Notes: generated from the letters alone by a model not told the origin. 64,000 bases of DNA from Serinus canaria (GCF_022539315.1 NC_066342.1:14835346-14899345), one strand, 5' to 3'; positions 22,661 through 32,837 are shown, numbered from the stretch's first letter. Translations and numbers: made by a program.

Positions 22661-24880
22661 TCCTTTATGTAATGCCCTAGTTTACCACAGTGAAAGCAGC
22701 GAGTCTCTTCTTTAGAATCTATAACTGCATATGCAGTAGAGACTCCTTCTGCAATACCCTTAGCAACAGCTTGGGCCACTGTATTATCAGTGGACAAGTG
22801 GCGTGTACAACATTCCAGCATTTGCTCTACGGTATGGTCTGTATTAATGGGTAGAGACCTCAGAATTGTTTTACATTTTTCATTTGAGTTACTCATGGCA
22901 AGCTTGCATAAGAGTTCCTTTCTTGCCTCTGAGCTCTCTGTTTTTCCAAAGCATCTCTTATCCTGTCCACAAATTTGATAAAGCTTTCATCTACTCCTTG
23001 CTTAATAGTAGAAAAATGTATAGTGGGCATTGACTCATCATGTATGAGAAGTAAAGAGGTGGTTGGTTTTTTTTTGGTGTTTTTTTTTGTTTGTTTGTTT
23101 GGGTTTTTTTTTGCTGCAAGAGCCACATCTTGCAGAGCGTCCCTATTCAACGTTTCCAACTGGTCAGCTGGTTTCTGTAATTCCCCTTCCCCAGCCAGCT
23201 GCTCAGCTGCTGTACTGTAAAATTTGTCCTATCAGCATCTGCTGAATATGAGTCTGATAATGTTTTTAATTGTTTTTTCCAATGCCTTTCCCATAACATG
23301 TATTCAGCTGGTGAAAGCAGGCAATGAGATATGTTTTTAATATGCGGAAGCAAAACATGTGCTGAGAACATAGCTTCTAAGAAATTCGTAAAAATATGTG
23401 AACCTCTGCCATGTTCTTTAGCTATATTTCTTAATTGTACACGTTCTATATTTGAGTTTTGCTTCCACGTTTTTATAGCTGATTCTCCTCTGTTTCTCCC
23501 CTGTCTATACTCTGCAGGGAAAGCATTTATTTTTTCTGCCATCTGGCAGTCACCTGCCTTAGTCACCTCTATCTTAATTAGAGCCCATGGGTCAATATCT
23601 ACGGAATCAGATTCAGAGTCACTGGCCCTGCTGTTGTCCTCCAATGAGGAGTTAGGGCGGGCAGTCCGTGCCCTATGCTTGTTGCAGCTTTTAGAAGCAG
23701 GCTTATTCAAAAGCTTTGGAGGCTTTGAGGAAGCACATGGCAGAGCTTGGCCAGAGGGAGTCACCATTTGAACTGGAGTGGCACCACAGCAAACACACGA
23801 ATGAGGGGGAGGGGTAGCACTGTGGGGGGTCCCTGAGATTCCGTTGCGGTGGCATTGAGGATGGGAGGAGGGTTGGGTAACATGAGGGTGAGGACAAGGG
23901 GGAGGTGGGGGTGGGGGAGCAGCCAGATCGATATGGGGCCCCACGGATACAGCGTGGTTGGCTGGGGCTGGGGCGTGGCTGCGCCCTTGGGGACCTCCGG
24001 CTGCCGCGGGCAGGCTTCAAGGAGGGGGAGTACACGCGATCCCGGGAGCGGTGGCAGCCGGAGTCGTGACTTGGATAGGTATCGCTGCAGCAGAAGGTGG
24101 GGTGGGGGAAGCGGGGCCGGAGGTGGGGGGAGCAGGATGAGGGGCGGGGGCGGGGAGGGGGGGACTAGCGGGTGGAGGAAGAGGCTCTGCAGAAGGGACT
24201 GCAGAGGCTACCGCGGTGGGGGGTGGGCCGGATGTGGGGGAAGCCGCGATAAGGCTGGGGGAGGAAGCGGGAGCAGCCGCATTGACAGCAGGCTGAGCCC
24301 CGGCGGGGGGAGGGGGCGGCACGGGACCGGGACCCGTACCAGTGGAGGGGGGTGCGGCTGCGCTCTCGGAGAGAGGACTGGTGTTTGCCTCGTTCGGGGG
24401 GAAAAGCGGGGGGGGGGGGACGGCGCAGATCCCGCGGGCAGCGGAGGAGGGGGTTGTAGGGTGGACAGCGCAGAGGCATTTCGATGGTTATCAGGTTGAT
24501 TTGCATATGAAGGCGCCTCTGTCTCTCTAACGAAATTAGGGCTACTCTTGTTTCATTTTTCGACAGATTTCGTTATCAAATGAAATAAAGGCATATACCG
24601 AGTTACAGAAAAATCCTGGTTAGTCTGTAGGTTGTATAGTGTTCTCCCTATCATGTCCCAAAAGAAATCTTAAATAATTTTTTCAGTGTTAGTATCAGGA
24701 AACTGAGAAAGTATCCATTTTATAAAGTTTTTTAGGTTAGTCTTAGAAAGTTTACCGTTTGATAAAGAAGAGTTATTAGCAGATAAGATTTCTAGGATTA
24801 GTAAATATAAATCTCTCTCAATGTGGGAAAGCTTCAGAGTAGAAAATTTCGATCCTATGTTATCTATTCCTCCCAGCAGC
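22426..24880 (-). pseudogene. gag: ERV-A gag: matrix, Pro-rich region, capsid, nucleocapsid
   Basis: Read right to left: a matrix-like start with SHIERDLYLLILEI (near 24815) and NFIKWILSQFPD (near 24710). A long Pro/Ala-rich region (about 24017-24500) follows. The capsid covers 22893-23944, with QGVDESFIKFVDRIRDALEK as its major homology region near 22960. The nucleocapsid has CFHCGKLGHYIKDC (near 22690) as one visible zinc knuckle. Frame changes near 24510, near 23950 and near 23150, and an A-rich stretch at 23066-23116, break the gene. No good start codon is visible because the presumed N terminus runs into a homopolymer. Confidence 0.87.
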
Positions 24881-24888
24881 CAAAACGA

Positions 24889-24933
24889 GAAAAAAAAAAA
24901 AAAAAGAAAAAAAAAAAAAAAGAAAAAAAAAAA
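24889..24933. repeat. A-rich homopolymer at ERV-A gag start
   Basis: Three A runs separated by single G bases make a 45-base tract on the plus strand. It lies where the ERV-A gag start should be. It may be a slippage expansion or a sequencing artefact. The exact length is unreliable. Confidence 0.8.
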
Positions 24934-25232
24934 ACCAGAGAAATTTTTAGCGCGCTTAAAGGCTGGTGTAAACTTACATACTTCTTTAGCCGTGGGTCAA
25001 AGGAGCTGCTGGGGGACGTCTGCTTCGGCCGGCTCCTCGGAACTTTCTTCGTTCAGATGACTGGGTGAGGGTTGCGTTGGCCGTCCTGCGAGAGGTCCCA
25101 CTGAAACACAGGAGCCACTCCACAGGGGTATACGCTAATCCGAACGGCAGTTGCAGCTTCTCGAAGAGAAACGCTGCTCAATCGGTGAAGAATTTTCTTT
25201 TTCCTTTTTTTCTTTTTTCTTCTTTTCTTGTT

Positions 25233-25250
25233 CACCTGTTTGGTGCATCA
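25233..25250 (-). promoter_or_regulatory. ERV-A primer-binding site, tRNA-Lys-like
   Basis: Two bases downstream of the 5' LTR the minus strand reads TGATGCACCAAACAGGTG. This is close to the 18-base complement of a tRNA-Lys 3' end, with a few changes and one extra base. Lysine primers are common in class II retroviruses. The leader from here to about 24934 has no other recognisable feature. Confidence 0.5.
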
Positions 25251-25252
25251 GT

Positions 25253-25812
25253 TGTAAAAAAGCCACGGGGCTGCTCCCAGCCAGATAGCTGGATCCTTGC
25301 AGGATCAGGGTGCCCCAGGCAAGCAGTCTTGGGCTGGATAGCTCAGCCTTCCGGAGGCTGGGTGTCCAAACCCAACCTACTGTATAGCCGTGGCTACCTT
25401 AGCAAGCTCAGTGAATATCAGCTCTTAGTGATTTTCAGCTCTTTTATACTTTCAGCTCTTTAGCTGCTAAGGTGCTCTGGCTAATGGTGGCTTTCAGAAG
25501 AGCAGACGAAGAGAGAGAGAGAGAAGAGGCCTCGGCTGGTTCCACGGTGGTTTATTTGAAAGGGGTCTGTGAAGGGTTCTGATGACAGCTCTTCTCCAGA
25601 ACTGGCCAAGGTAGCCCCTTTTATAGGGTTAGGGGGGCTTGGGAACTGATCAATTGTAAGGGTTAGGGAAAATCGCCTATGGGGTCACAGAAAGATAAGC
25701 AGGCCTGAAGGACCTAAGTTAAGACTTCTGGTTTAGTTCCTATGACTTGGCATTTCCTTCTCTCTAAGCCTCCATCCGCCACAGGGCTGTAGCTAGCCCC
25801 GTGTCTGCTACA
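25253..25812 (-). repeat. ERV-A 5' LTR
   Basis: 560 bp, same family as 16938-17479. The minus strand reads TGTAGCAGACACGG at the start, a CCCTATAAAAGGGG TATA box near 25622, an AAATAAACC signal near 25555, and TTTTTTACA at the end. Transcription would run leftward into gag. Confidence 0.92.
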
Positions 25813-26202
25813 CTGCATTGTTTATTTTATCTTTTTATTTTCTTCCCTAGTAAAGAACTGTTATTCCTGCTCCCATATTTTTTGCCTGAGAGCCCCTTAA
25901 TTTCAAAATTTAGAGCAATTCGGAGGAAGGGGGTTTACATTTTCCATTTTAGGGGAGGCTCCTGCCTTCCTTAGCAGACACCTGTCTTTCGAAACCAAGA
26001 CAGCTATACATAAAGATTATATTAATTATACTACTATTTCTATAAATGATACAGTAAATACTTGAACTGATAGATGATGTTATATTAACAAGCAGCTAAA
26101 GGAGTTATAATTTGTACCATATCTAAACACTTATGATCAATAATGATATGCAAAAGCTAATACATAAATGTGAAAGCAAATATTATATGGTCGTTTTTAA
26201 CA

Positions 26203-26214
26203 ATCCCTCCTCTT
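26203..26214 (-). promoter_or_regulatory. ERV-C2 polypurine tract
   Basis: The minus strand reads AAAGAGGAGGGAT immediately before the LTR start TGTTAAAAACG. The same arrangement (AAGAGGGGGGAT before TGTAATAG) ends ERV-C3 at 55785-55797. Polypurine tracts prime plus-strand DNA synthesis. Confidence 0.8.
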
Positions 26215-26329
26215 TATTTTTCTTACTGTATTTGGATTGAGCCACAACTTTTGAACTTCTGCACTCTTGGCATACTGATACCTTTCATAGATCCTAAATG
26301 CCTTGTTTTTATCATCTTGTATTTTTCTT

Positions 26330-27865
26330 AATAGCATAATTTTCTGCTTTCATCCTATGGTTCCCAACTTTGGATTGATGGGCACTGTTATTATTTGCAT
26401 ATTTTGGACCACATAACTAATTCATTGGATAAAGCGTGGGATCAAACATAAAAGAAAAATTAGACGTGTTATACCACATAGCACTACATATCCTGCCCTC
26501 TTCCACCAGGATATTAAAAAAAAAATCTTCTAAACATCCTTTATTCATTATAGATTCTCATTTTTGGGCTGGCACATGGGCTATTTTCCAGATGTTTCTG
26601 ACTATATTCAAAACTGCATTCCCATTATCATCAATTTGTAGACAGCAATCAGATGTGTTAAACTTTCTGCAAACCCCTCCTTCTTCTGCTAACAAATAGT
26701 CTGATGCTAACTGATTTTGATACACTGCAGCTCTGGTTTGCCTTTGCTAGTTGGCGATTAATTCCATGGCCCCAGCCAGCCATTTCATTAGATGTGATTT
26801 CTACAACTGCTTGGAGTCTTATGATGCAATTTAACATATATATTGGGGTTCGATATCCCCAACTCTTATCTTGTGCCCAGGTAGCTGGACTATATGTCTG
26901 TCTTATCCGTTCAGGTGGCCACTCTTCATTGCCCCACTTTTGGTATCCCCCAATTTCTCTGATTAGTTCTCTCTTATTTCTTTTTAAGGCATCGTATACT
27001 GGTATTCCCAAATCATCTCCATCTTGGTTTGGTAACAGGTTGTATAATTCCTAAAGTGCAACTTCCTTTCCATAGGGGAGGAAGTTTTGGATAAGCCCTT
27101 TTCCCACATATCCAGAATAAGCCATCCGGTGCTTTCCAGTATTCCTTTCTTTGGTTATTCATGTTTTCCTAAAATTTAGATATTTCAGGCATCCCATAAT
27201 AAGGATTCTTCCCAAGGTCATTGCACTGGAAAAGTTTATTCTCCTTTTCATATTTGGAATTAGTTTTCCTCTCCTGGGTCCAGTATTGCATGGGTTTTTC
27301 AGGGATTCACCATGTGAAAGTTCCATTATAAACTTTATACCTTTTACAGGAAGTTTGTCCTACATTATCTAAAAATTCTTTTCCCAAACTCTAGATGCAC
27401 TCCTCTCCTATTATTTCTGAACTTAATATCCATCCCTCTGGTCATTTTCCTCCTTTTATGTTGGTCTTATTCCATTTGTGAAGTTCAATCTGGCCTAGGC
27501 TACTACCTTTCCATGGCCACTCTTCAGACATTACAGCCCCCCCACATACCCAGCAGTTAGCAACATTCAGTTCTTTGCTGATCCTTTCTCCCAGATCTAC
27601 AAACAAATTCTTCCCTAACTTTGGGATTTCTATCTCAGCTTCTATTTGCTGTTTGAGCTTTGCATAGAAACCTATGCGTGGAGTTGGCTCTGGGTTGGAC
27701 TGTTGTATCTGCTTCCTTTGCCTGCTTATTATCTATTCTTGTACCAAATCTTGAATTAAATCTTGTTCCTTTTTCCATTCTTGAGTCTGACCCATGGAAA
27801 AACAAGCCCATTTGTCTCCCTGTGGGCATCCATGTTTTGACCCCAGAATTTTTGTAACCCGATAC
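26330..27865 (-). pseudogene. env: ERV-C2 env, distal part (SU and TM)
   Basis: Right to left: GVKTWMP, a surface-unit CxxC-type motif NCWVCGGAV (near 27545), EEWPWKGSSLGQIELH, LFWICGKRAYPKLPP (near 27100), and then the TM region. There [13 protein letters not shown] (near 26830) is followed by the Cys motif [10 protein letters not shown] (near 26670). ERV-C3 shows the same TM signature ([14 protein letters not shown] and CGKFNISDC). Many stops break it. The N-terminal part continues at 32838-33073, beyond ERV-B1. Confidence 0.85.
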
Positions 27866-28671
27866 TGAGACAGAGTGGAAATTTTCCAGAGTAGAAATCC
27901 ATTTTGATTTAGGTGAAATGTACATCTTTGAGTTAAGTCTGTAGTGTGAAAACATAGCTGTTTAGTCTGACTGCCTGTTCTTGTAAAAAGCCTATGCTTG
28001 GAGAAACTGCTTCAGCCAAAAGACAGAGATAAGGGGGGGAGCAGATAGACTGCTACAAGATGTGGGAAAGACATTCTGTGCTGTTCTTGTGAGCTAGCAA
28101 AGGCCTCCTGAAGAAAAGGAGAAGCCCTATATCTCTCCTGAAGGACGACCAAGGTTGTCACCATGGAGACAGAGTGGAGGAGAGAAAGTTAAGAGATATG
28201 GACTCTGGCTAGTTCACAGAGTGACGTGGCTCCCCAATAACCTACTGGGAACTTTGTTTCTCTTATATGACCAATGGGCACTGAATGTGTATGCTGGATG
28301 GGTGTAAGTGTCTTGAAAAGTATAAAAGCAACGTTGCAAATAATAAATCTCTCTCTCTTGCACCTTTTGATGGAGTCGAGTACTTTTGTACCGTGTAGTA
28401 TTCTATTGTGACAACAAGAGAAGGTCAACCTTTCTGATAAAGAAGAATTAGTGGCAAATGTCGCGCAAAATCTGTAAAAATGAATATGTATGAACCTATT
28501 GTGAAATTGCATGCATATGTATTTGAAAGGGAGATAAAAAAAGATCCAGAGTTCCCAGAGGTATGCATGTCTTTTAAAGAGAGTAATCTCCACATGTGTC
28601 CAGCCCTGTAATAAACATACGGGCTTTACCACTTTCACAAAGTTGTGGAGCTTGTTTGCTTCCGCAAAACA
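27866..28671 (+). repeat. ERV-B1 5' LTR, with a nested LTR
   Basis: LTR pieces 27866-28050 and 28417-28671 match the reverse complement of the ERV-B2 LTR (49009-49427). An AATAAACATACGGG polyadenylation region lies near 28610. It ends TCCGCAAAACA. The U3 contains GTGAAATTGCATGCATATG, also found in the 3' LTR and ERV-B2. Confidence 0.9.
28051..28416 (+). repeat. Solo LTR nested in ERV-B1 5' LTR
   Basis: It starts TGCTACAAGATGTGGG and ends TTGTGACAACA. It has a promoter AAAAGTATAAAAGC (near 28317), AATAATAAATCTC (near 28340) and a GATGGAGTCGAG U5. It is absent from the sister LTR of ERV-B2. I did not see an exact duplicated target, so the ends may be off by a few bases. Confidence 0.65.
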
Positions 28672-28674
28672 TTT

Positions 28675-28692
28675 TGGTGAAGCCAGGCAGGA
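28675..28692 (+). promoter_or_regulatory. ERV-B1 primer-binding site, tRNA-Arg-like
   Basis: Three bases after the LTR the sequence is tggtgaagccaggcagga. The sister site in ERV-B2, TGGCGAGCCAGGCAGGAG, matches the complement of a vertebrate tRNA-Arg 3' end at nearly every position. The B1 site carries extra changes. Confidence 0.65.
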
Positions 28693-28980
28693 GTCCATCT
28701 CTGTTCTCGCAGGGGCAGAGGGGAAGACAGACCTCCTGAGGCACACCCCGAGATTTTCCTGGAGGAGCTCCGCTTGTCTCAGCTTGCCTCCTGCAGAGAC
28801 AGACAAGGACATGCTGGTGTGCAGAGATAAACACGGTATGTTATTGAGGGGCCCTCAGGGGACGAGAGAGATAGGATGGCTGAATAAGTCACTCAGAGAT
28901 GTCTGAGTACTCAGCCTCGTTCCTGTGCCTGTGACTGGACTAGAGATGGGGGTTCACTGTTTGACAGAGCGACTCTGGGC

Positions 28981-28993
28981 GTGAGTCTAGTGA

Positions 28994-29029
<36 letters not shown>

Positions 29030-29322
29030 TATCCGGACATTGTATCTGCAGGCAATTTCTGAGAGCCTTTGGTGCATCAAGAGGCTGGCACCTTGTGTGG
29101 GTACTATTGCAGTGCAGAGTTTGTGAGAGATGCTGGTATTGCTGTTCTAATAGGCGTCAGGGCATATGCCCCGAGTGTAAATTGAAGTTTCGGGATAGAG
29201 CTGATTCAGAACCTAAGATCTTAAAGCTTGTGTGTGAGAGATCACATCTGATACCTGCCACCTGGGGTTTTGTGTGGGATGAAAACTGGGAGACAACTGT
29301 GAAGCTCTGTGAAGAGAGGTTT
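28981..29322 (+). CDS. ERV-B1 leader ORF, Cys-rich, function unknown
   Basis: This is an open frame between primer site and gag. It begins near 28981 with Met, passes through a (gt)n run (28998-29028) encoding alternating Cys and Val, then FLRAFGASRGWHLVW, QCRVCERCWYCC, GICPECKLKFRDR, LVCERSHLIPATWGF and NWETTVKLCEERF. In the sequence without the LTR insertion it would end in TAG just after ERFG. Related residues occur in ERV-B2 (near 46720-47020, minus) and in the gag-like end of ERV-C2 (38039-38329, minus). The CxxC pairs suggest metal binding, but no known family is recognised. It may be a Gag-precursor leader. Confidence 0.5.
28998..29028. repeat. (GT)n microsatellite
   Basis: About 15 uninterrupted gt units lie within the leader ORF. 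Its length is likely to vary and would change the reading frame. Confidence 0.9.
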
Positions 29323-29327
29323 GGGTA

Positions 29328-30292
29328 TGTCACGAGCCGTCCTTGTGGACGGGCTTCATGGTGGTTCTTAGATTGATCTCAGGGTGCAAAAAACCGACAC
29401 GGTACAAGGGGATTTTGCAGCATTAATCAGCACAAATGCACTTTATTGAAAATAACCACAGCAAAAAAATGCGTTGGGGAGGAATTGGGGAAGAAGGGAA
29501 GAATAAGGAAAAAGAGGGAGGAAAAGGAAAAGGGTATATAGCTACCAAACATGAAAATGGTGGGGGTCCTTCGGTGTCCAGCCAAAGAGGTTCACCAGGT
29601 CACGTCCAGGGAGATCTCAGAGATGCAGTCAATTCTGGACCCTAATTATACTCTTCTCATTGAGGGGGAAGGGGATTATTTCGAAACTGAATCTATTGTA
29701 TCTTCTGGTAAAAAGAATGGTATTTGGAAAAAGGGTACACACAGTTCATATCTCAGTGGGCGAGGGCCACTGTTTTTGTGGTCCAATGCCTGCACCTGCA
29801 ACATCCATCTTGCTTTGGTCAGCTCACCTTCCCCGCACACCTCCCCCAGGCTGGGGGCTTCAGTCCCAGTCCTTGGGGAGTGTGAGGGAGGCCTTTCTCA
29901 CATAGGGATCTCTCGGGTTTTTCTCTGGTGGAGAGGCTTCTGTCATCTCACTTTGTCTGTCACGGTGGTTGTAGATGAACGAGAGGGGTCTTCTGTGGGG
30001 GACCACCCAAAAGCTGAGGAGAAGTCCAGCCAGGCCAAGAGGTGGGACAGCTTCCAAGGCTATTGTTGCGAAAAGGGTGCAGTGTCCACTTCTTCTCATT
30101 GGGCTCAGTGTAGGATGCAGAAAACGCACCTGTGGAAACAGTAACTTAGCAATTCTTTCAGGTGTCCGAGCCCCTGGCTTGGTGGGTAACTTTCCACTGT
30201 AGGGCCAGGAATGGGACAAAGGGGGTCTTCTGAGTGGTCTCTCAATGGCAGTTGTGAGACAAATTGAAGGATATTTTGGACAGACTCTCACA
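29328..30292 (-). repeat. LTR-Q inserted between leader ORF and gag (TSD gggta)
   Basis: It starts TGTCACGAGCCG and ends GACTCTCACA, flanked by a perfect 5-bp duplication gggta (29323-29327 and 30293-30297). On the minus strand a CAATAAAGTGCATTTG signal (near 29445) supports minus orientation. ERV-B2 lacks it at the same place. At 965 bp it is long for a solo LTR. Confidence 0.8.
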
Positions 30293-30309
30293 GGGTAGAA
30301 GCGAGATAA

Positions 30310-31820
30310 GACAAAGAGAAAGAGATAATGGAAACTAACCAGAGCAAAGAAATTCCTTGGGCTAGCCCCTTGGGGTGTATCTTGGCCCACTGGAAAGAAG
30401 TCACCAGCAGGGGGGCTCTGAGAATAAAAAAGATCTTAATCCAATATTGCATGCACTGGTGGCCATTAATACAGGTTAGAGGACAGAGCGAAGTGGCCAC
30501 CCACTGGAACTTTAGATTATAATACCTTACTGCAGTTAATGTTGTTTTTAAGACCGGAAGGTAAATGGGATGAGGTTTCATATGCTGATATGTTTTTTGT
30601 TTTAAGAAATCACCAAGAATGGCAGAGAGACAGTGGGCTCAGAGCTCCCTCTGACCCACTGGTGTTAGCTCTTGAAAAGGAAAACAAAGCAAAGAGGGGG
30701 AAAATCAAACACTGTTGTTCAGCATGCAGTATAAGACAACAGTGTATGAGATCAGACAAGGTTTATCATTCTGAGGAACAAGAATGAGATACATTTGATT
30801 TGATTTGATAAAAGCTCCTCCTAGGAGAAGGGAAGTTGAGGATGAGGATGAGGAGGAAGAGGACTTCCCCAAAAAGGAGGAGGACTCAGGCTAGGAAGGC
30901 ACATCCACTAGAACCCACCCCCCTCCTGACAGTCCAGTTGCATCTAGAACTAGGAGGCAAGCAGTGTTACAGGCCCCTCTGTGAGAGGCAGTGGGACCAG
31001 AAGGAGAGAGATGAATGATTAAAGTGCCATTTACCACTCTTGATTTAGAGGCATGGGAAAGGATTGCTAGGAATTATCGTATCGATCTGATACTTACTGC
31101 CAAATGTCTACTATATGTTATCAAGCAACACAATCTAGATTGAGCTGACATCCAGTTACTACTGAATGCTTTCACTGAAACAGAAAAACAGCTGATCTTA
31201 AAGACAGCAAGGACTTTGGCAGAGGATTACTGCAAGAGCAAGCAGGTAGATGTAAAAGAATACTTCCCCCTCCAAGACCCAGAATAGGATCCTAATGTAT
31301 CAGCAGAGGTAAAGAAATTAGCAGATTATCAAGAGTGGATAGCAACAGGGGTGGAAAGGGCTAATCCAAAAACCATAAATTGGTCTGCTTTATATTCTAT
31401 TAAGCAGGGGCCTTCTGAGACTACATCAGAGTTTTTAGAGCATTTAAGGGATGCTATGTGTCATCATACATCATTGGATCCAGAGTCTGAGATAGGGATG
31501 AATCATCTAGTTAATTCATTTTTGGGGCAGTCTGCTAGAGATATTAGAGGTAAACTTCAAAAAAATTCAGGGGCCAGAAAAGAGAAACGTCGAAGTCTTG
31601 CTGGAAGAGGCATAGAAAGTATTAAGTTACCAAGAAGGATATAAACAAGGAATGAAAAAGTTAGTAGCAGTGGTACTAGAAGAAAGGCAAAGAAAATGCA
31701 ATCAGGGACCACCCAGACAAGGACCACCTCGGCTGGGCAGAAACTAGTGTGCGATCTGTAAAAGAACTGGTCACTGGAAAGATCAATGCCCAGAACAAAG
31801 ACAAGGTGACCGACAAGTGA
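30310..31820 (+). pseudogene. gag: ERV-B1 gag
   Basis: A matrix-like start METNQSKEIPWASPLGCILA (30328) is followed by EGKWDEVSYADMFF and HCCSACSIRQQC. An acidic run lies near 30840. Capsid includes PFTTLDLEAWERIAR in outline near 31030, and QGPSETTSEFLEHLRDAM (near 31405) with NSFLGQSARDIRGKL. A nucleocapsid knuckle reads CAICKRTGHWKDQC in outline near 31750. Frame changes and stops near 30520, 30790, 31015, 31145 and 31640 break it. Layout and motifs fit gammaretrovirus-like Gag. Confidence 0.75.
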
Positions 31821-31888
31821 CTGCACACTTACAAAACAACTGAGGAAGACCAAGAGATTCTACCCCAGCAGATCCACTGGTTATAACA

Positions 31889-32236
31889 ATGAAGCTAGGG
31901 GAAGAAGGGAAAAGGGTAGAATTTTTGGTTGATACAGGGGCTACATATTCAGTTTTAAATAAAGCTTTAGTACCTGTAGAAAATGATTATGTTGTAGTGC
32001 AGGGGGCAACTGGCCAGTCTGAAAAAGCATATATTTGCAAACCTTTGAGGTATAAATTGAGAAAACAGTGGAGTATTAATAAGTTTTTGTATATGCCCAA
32101 TTCGCCAAAGGCACTTGTAGGGAGAGATTTACTGGAGCAGTTACAAGCAACCATTACATTCAAAAATGGAGAGGTTACTCTGGAGGTGAATGATCAAAAG
32201 TACACAGAGGTATTGTTTAACCTTAACAGAAATTGA
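31889..32236 (+). pseudogene. pro: ERV-B1 protease
   Basis: This open frame of 115 codons has the active-site VEFLVDTGATYSVLNKA near 31920, then a flap region and the conserved ALVGRDLLEQL near 32110. Length and order are right for a retroviral protease. The minus-strand ERV-B2 carries the same domain (LVDTGAVYSVLNKALVP, 46020-46150). This is one of the few undamaged frames in ERV-B1. Confidence 0.82.
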
Positions 32237-32654
32237 AATTGAAGAAGAAATTGATGAAGAGATATTAAGTCAAGTAGTTCCCAGGGTATGAGCCTCTGAT
32301 GTCCAAAGAAGGCAAAAAATGCCTCTCCCATAGTAATTAAGCTTAAAGAAAAGACACAACCAGTGATAATTAGCAGTACCCCCTAAAAAAAGAAGACAGG
32401 AAAATAATCAGCCCAAGAATTGAAAATTTTTGGCGGTTAAAGTTATTGAAAGAATGCAATACTCCCATTTTACCCGTTCAGAAATCTTATAGGTCATACC
32501 AGATAGTACAAGATTTGAAAGCTGTCAATAAAGTAACAGAAGATTTGTATCCTGTGGTAGCAAATCCATATACTTTATTAACTTGTCTAACACCTGAGCT
32601 AACCTGGTTTACCGTTTTAGACCTGGAAGATGCCTTCTTTTTCCTCCCTATCCA
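32237..32654 (+). pseudogene. pol: ERV-B1 RT, N-terminal piece fused to LTR
   Basis: RT fingers are readable: ECNTPILPVQKS (32449), IVQDLKAVNKVTEDLYPVVA, PYTLLTCLTPE and FTVLDLEDAFFFLPIH. The last contains the first catalytic Asp. Right after LPIH the sequence changes to LTR U3. ERV-B2 instead continues with RT (KASQKIFAF), which shows the deletion. Several frame breaks precede 32440. Confidence 0.85.
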
Positions 32655-32833
32655 CGAACCTATTGTGAAATTGCATGCATATGTATTTGAAAGGGAGATA
32701 AAAAAAGATCTGGAGTTCCCAGAAGTATACATGTCTTAAAGAAAGTAATCTCCACATGCGTCCAGTGCTGTAATAAACATACGGGCTTTACAACTTCCAC
32801 AAAGTTGTGGAGTTTGTTTGCTTCTGCAAAACA
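32655..32833 (+). repeat. ERV-B1 3' LTR, 5'-truncated by the deletion
   Basis: From about GAACCTATTGTGAAATTG it matches the 5' LTR (28492-28671) to its end, with AATAAACATACGGG near 32772. Its 3' end is followed by the target duplication atac. The first part of U3 is missing. Confidence 0.88.
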
Positions 32834-32837
32834 ATAC

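Larger units (their letters stand above)
16938..25812 (-). mobile_element. ERV-A, class II (betaretrovirus-like) provirus with both LTRs
   Basis: LTRs at 16938-17479 (3') and 25253-25812 (5') start TGTAGCAGAC on the minus strand and end TTTTTTACA. They flank gag, pro, pol and env in the usual order. Flanking bases ctgcac (16932-16937) and ctgcat (25813-25818) are a 6-bp duplication with one change. The LTRs differ at a few dozen positions by eye, so the insertion is not recent. All genes carry frameshifts. It sits inside LTR-D. Confidence 0.93.
16464..26002 (+). repeat. LTR-D with ERV-A inserted (TSD gctat)
   Basis: Its pieces are 16464-16937 and 25819-26002. It starts TGTCCTGGATTG and ends AACCAAGACA, flanked by a perfect 5-bp duplication gctat (16459-16463 and 26003-26007). 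The intact site is visible in the sister LTR near 57880 (aataagctatacataaag). The right piece carries a TAGTAAAGAACTG and TTGCCTGAGAGCC type R-U5. A five-base duplication fits a class III (ERVL-like) integrase, by inference. Confidence 0.88.
27866..32833 (+). mobile_element. ERV-B1, class I provirus with internal deletion (TSD atac)
   Basis: The 5' LTR starts TGAGACAGAG at 27866. The partial 3' LTR ends TGCAAAACA at 32833. A perfect 4-bp duplication atac flanks it (27862-27865 and 32834-32837). It sits in the env of ERV-C2 in opposite orientation. Inside are a tRNA-Arg-like primer site, a leader ORF, gag, protease and the start of RT. There RT is fused directly to the middle of the 3' LTR, so the rest of pol, and env, are deleted. 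Confidence 0.92.

Noticed and set aside
23849..24499. A 216-codon Gly/Arg-rich plus-strand frame
   Set aside because: It is the antisense of the Pro/Ala-rich region of ERV-A gag. It has no start context, no domain and extreme composition.
28675..28692. Possible tRNA gene fragments at primer-binding sites
   Set aside because: Only the 18-base complement of tRNA 3' ends is present next to LTRs. No cloverleaf sequence follows.
29551..30390. Frames of 176 and 197 codons at 29.5-30.4 kb
   Set aside because: They fall within LTR-Q (29328-30292, TSD gggta) and show no protein domain.
32655..32739. A continuous RT frame across 32655, read as a complete RT palm
   Set aside because: From 32655 the sequence is LTR U3, shared with 28492 and 49190. 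The likeness to RT is coincidental.
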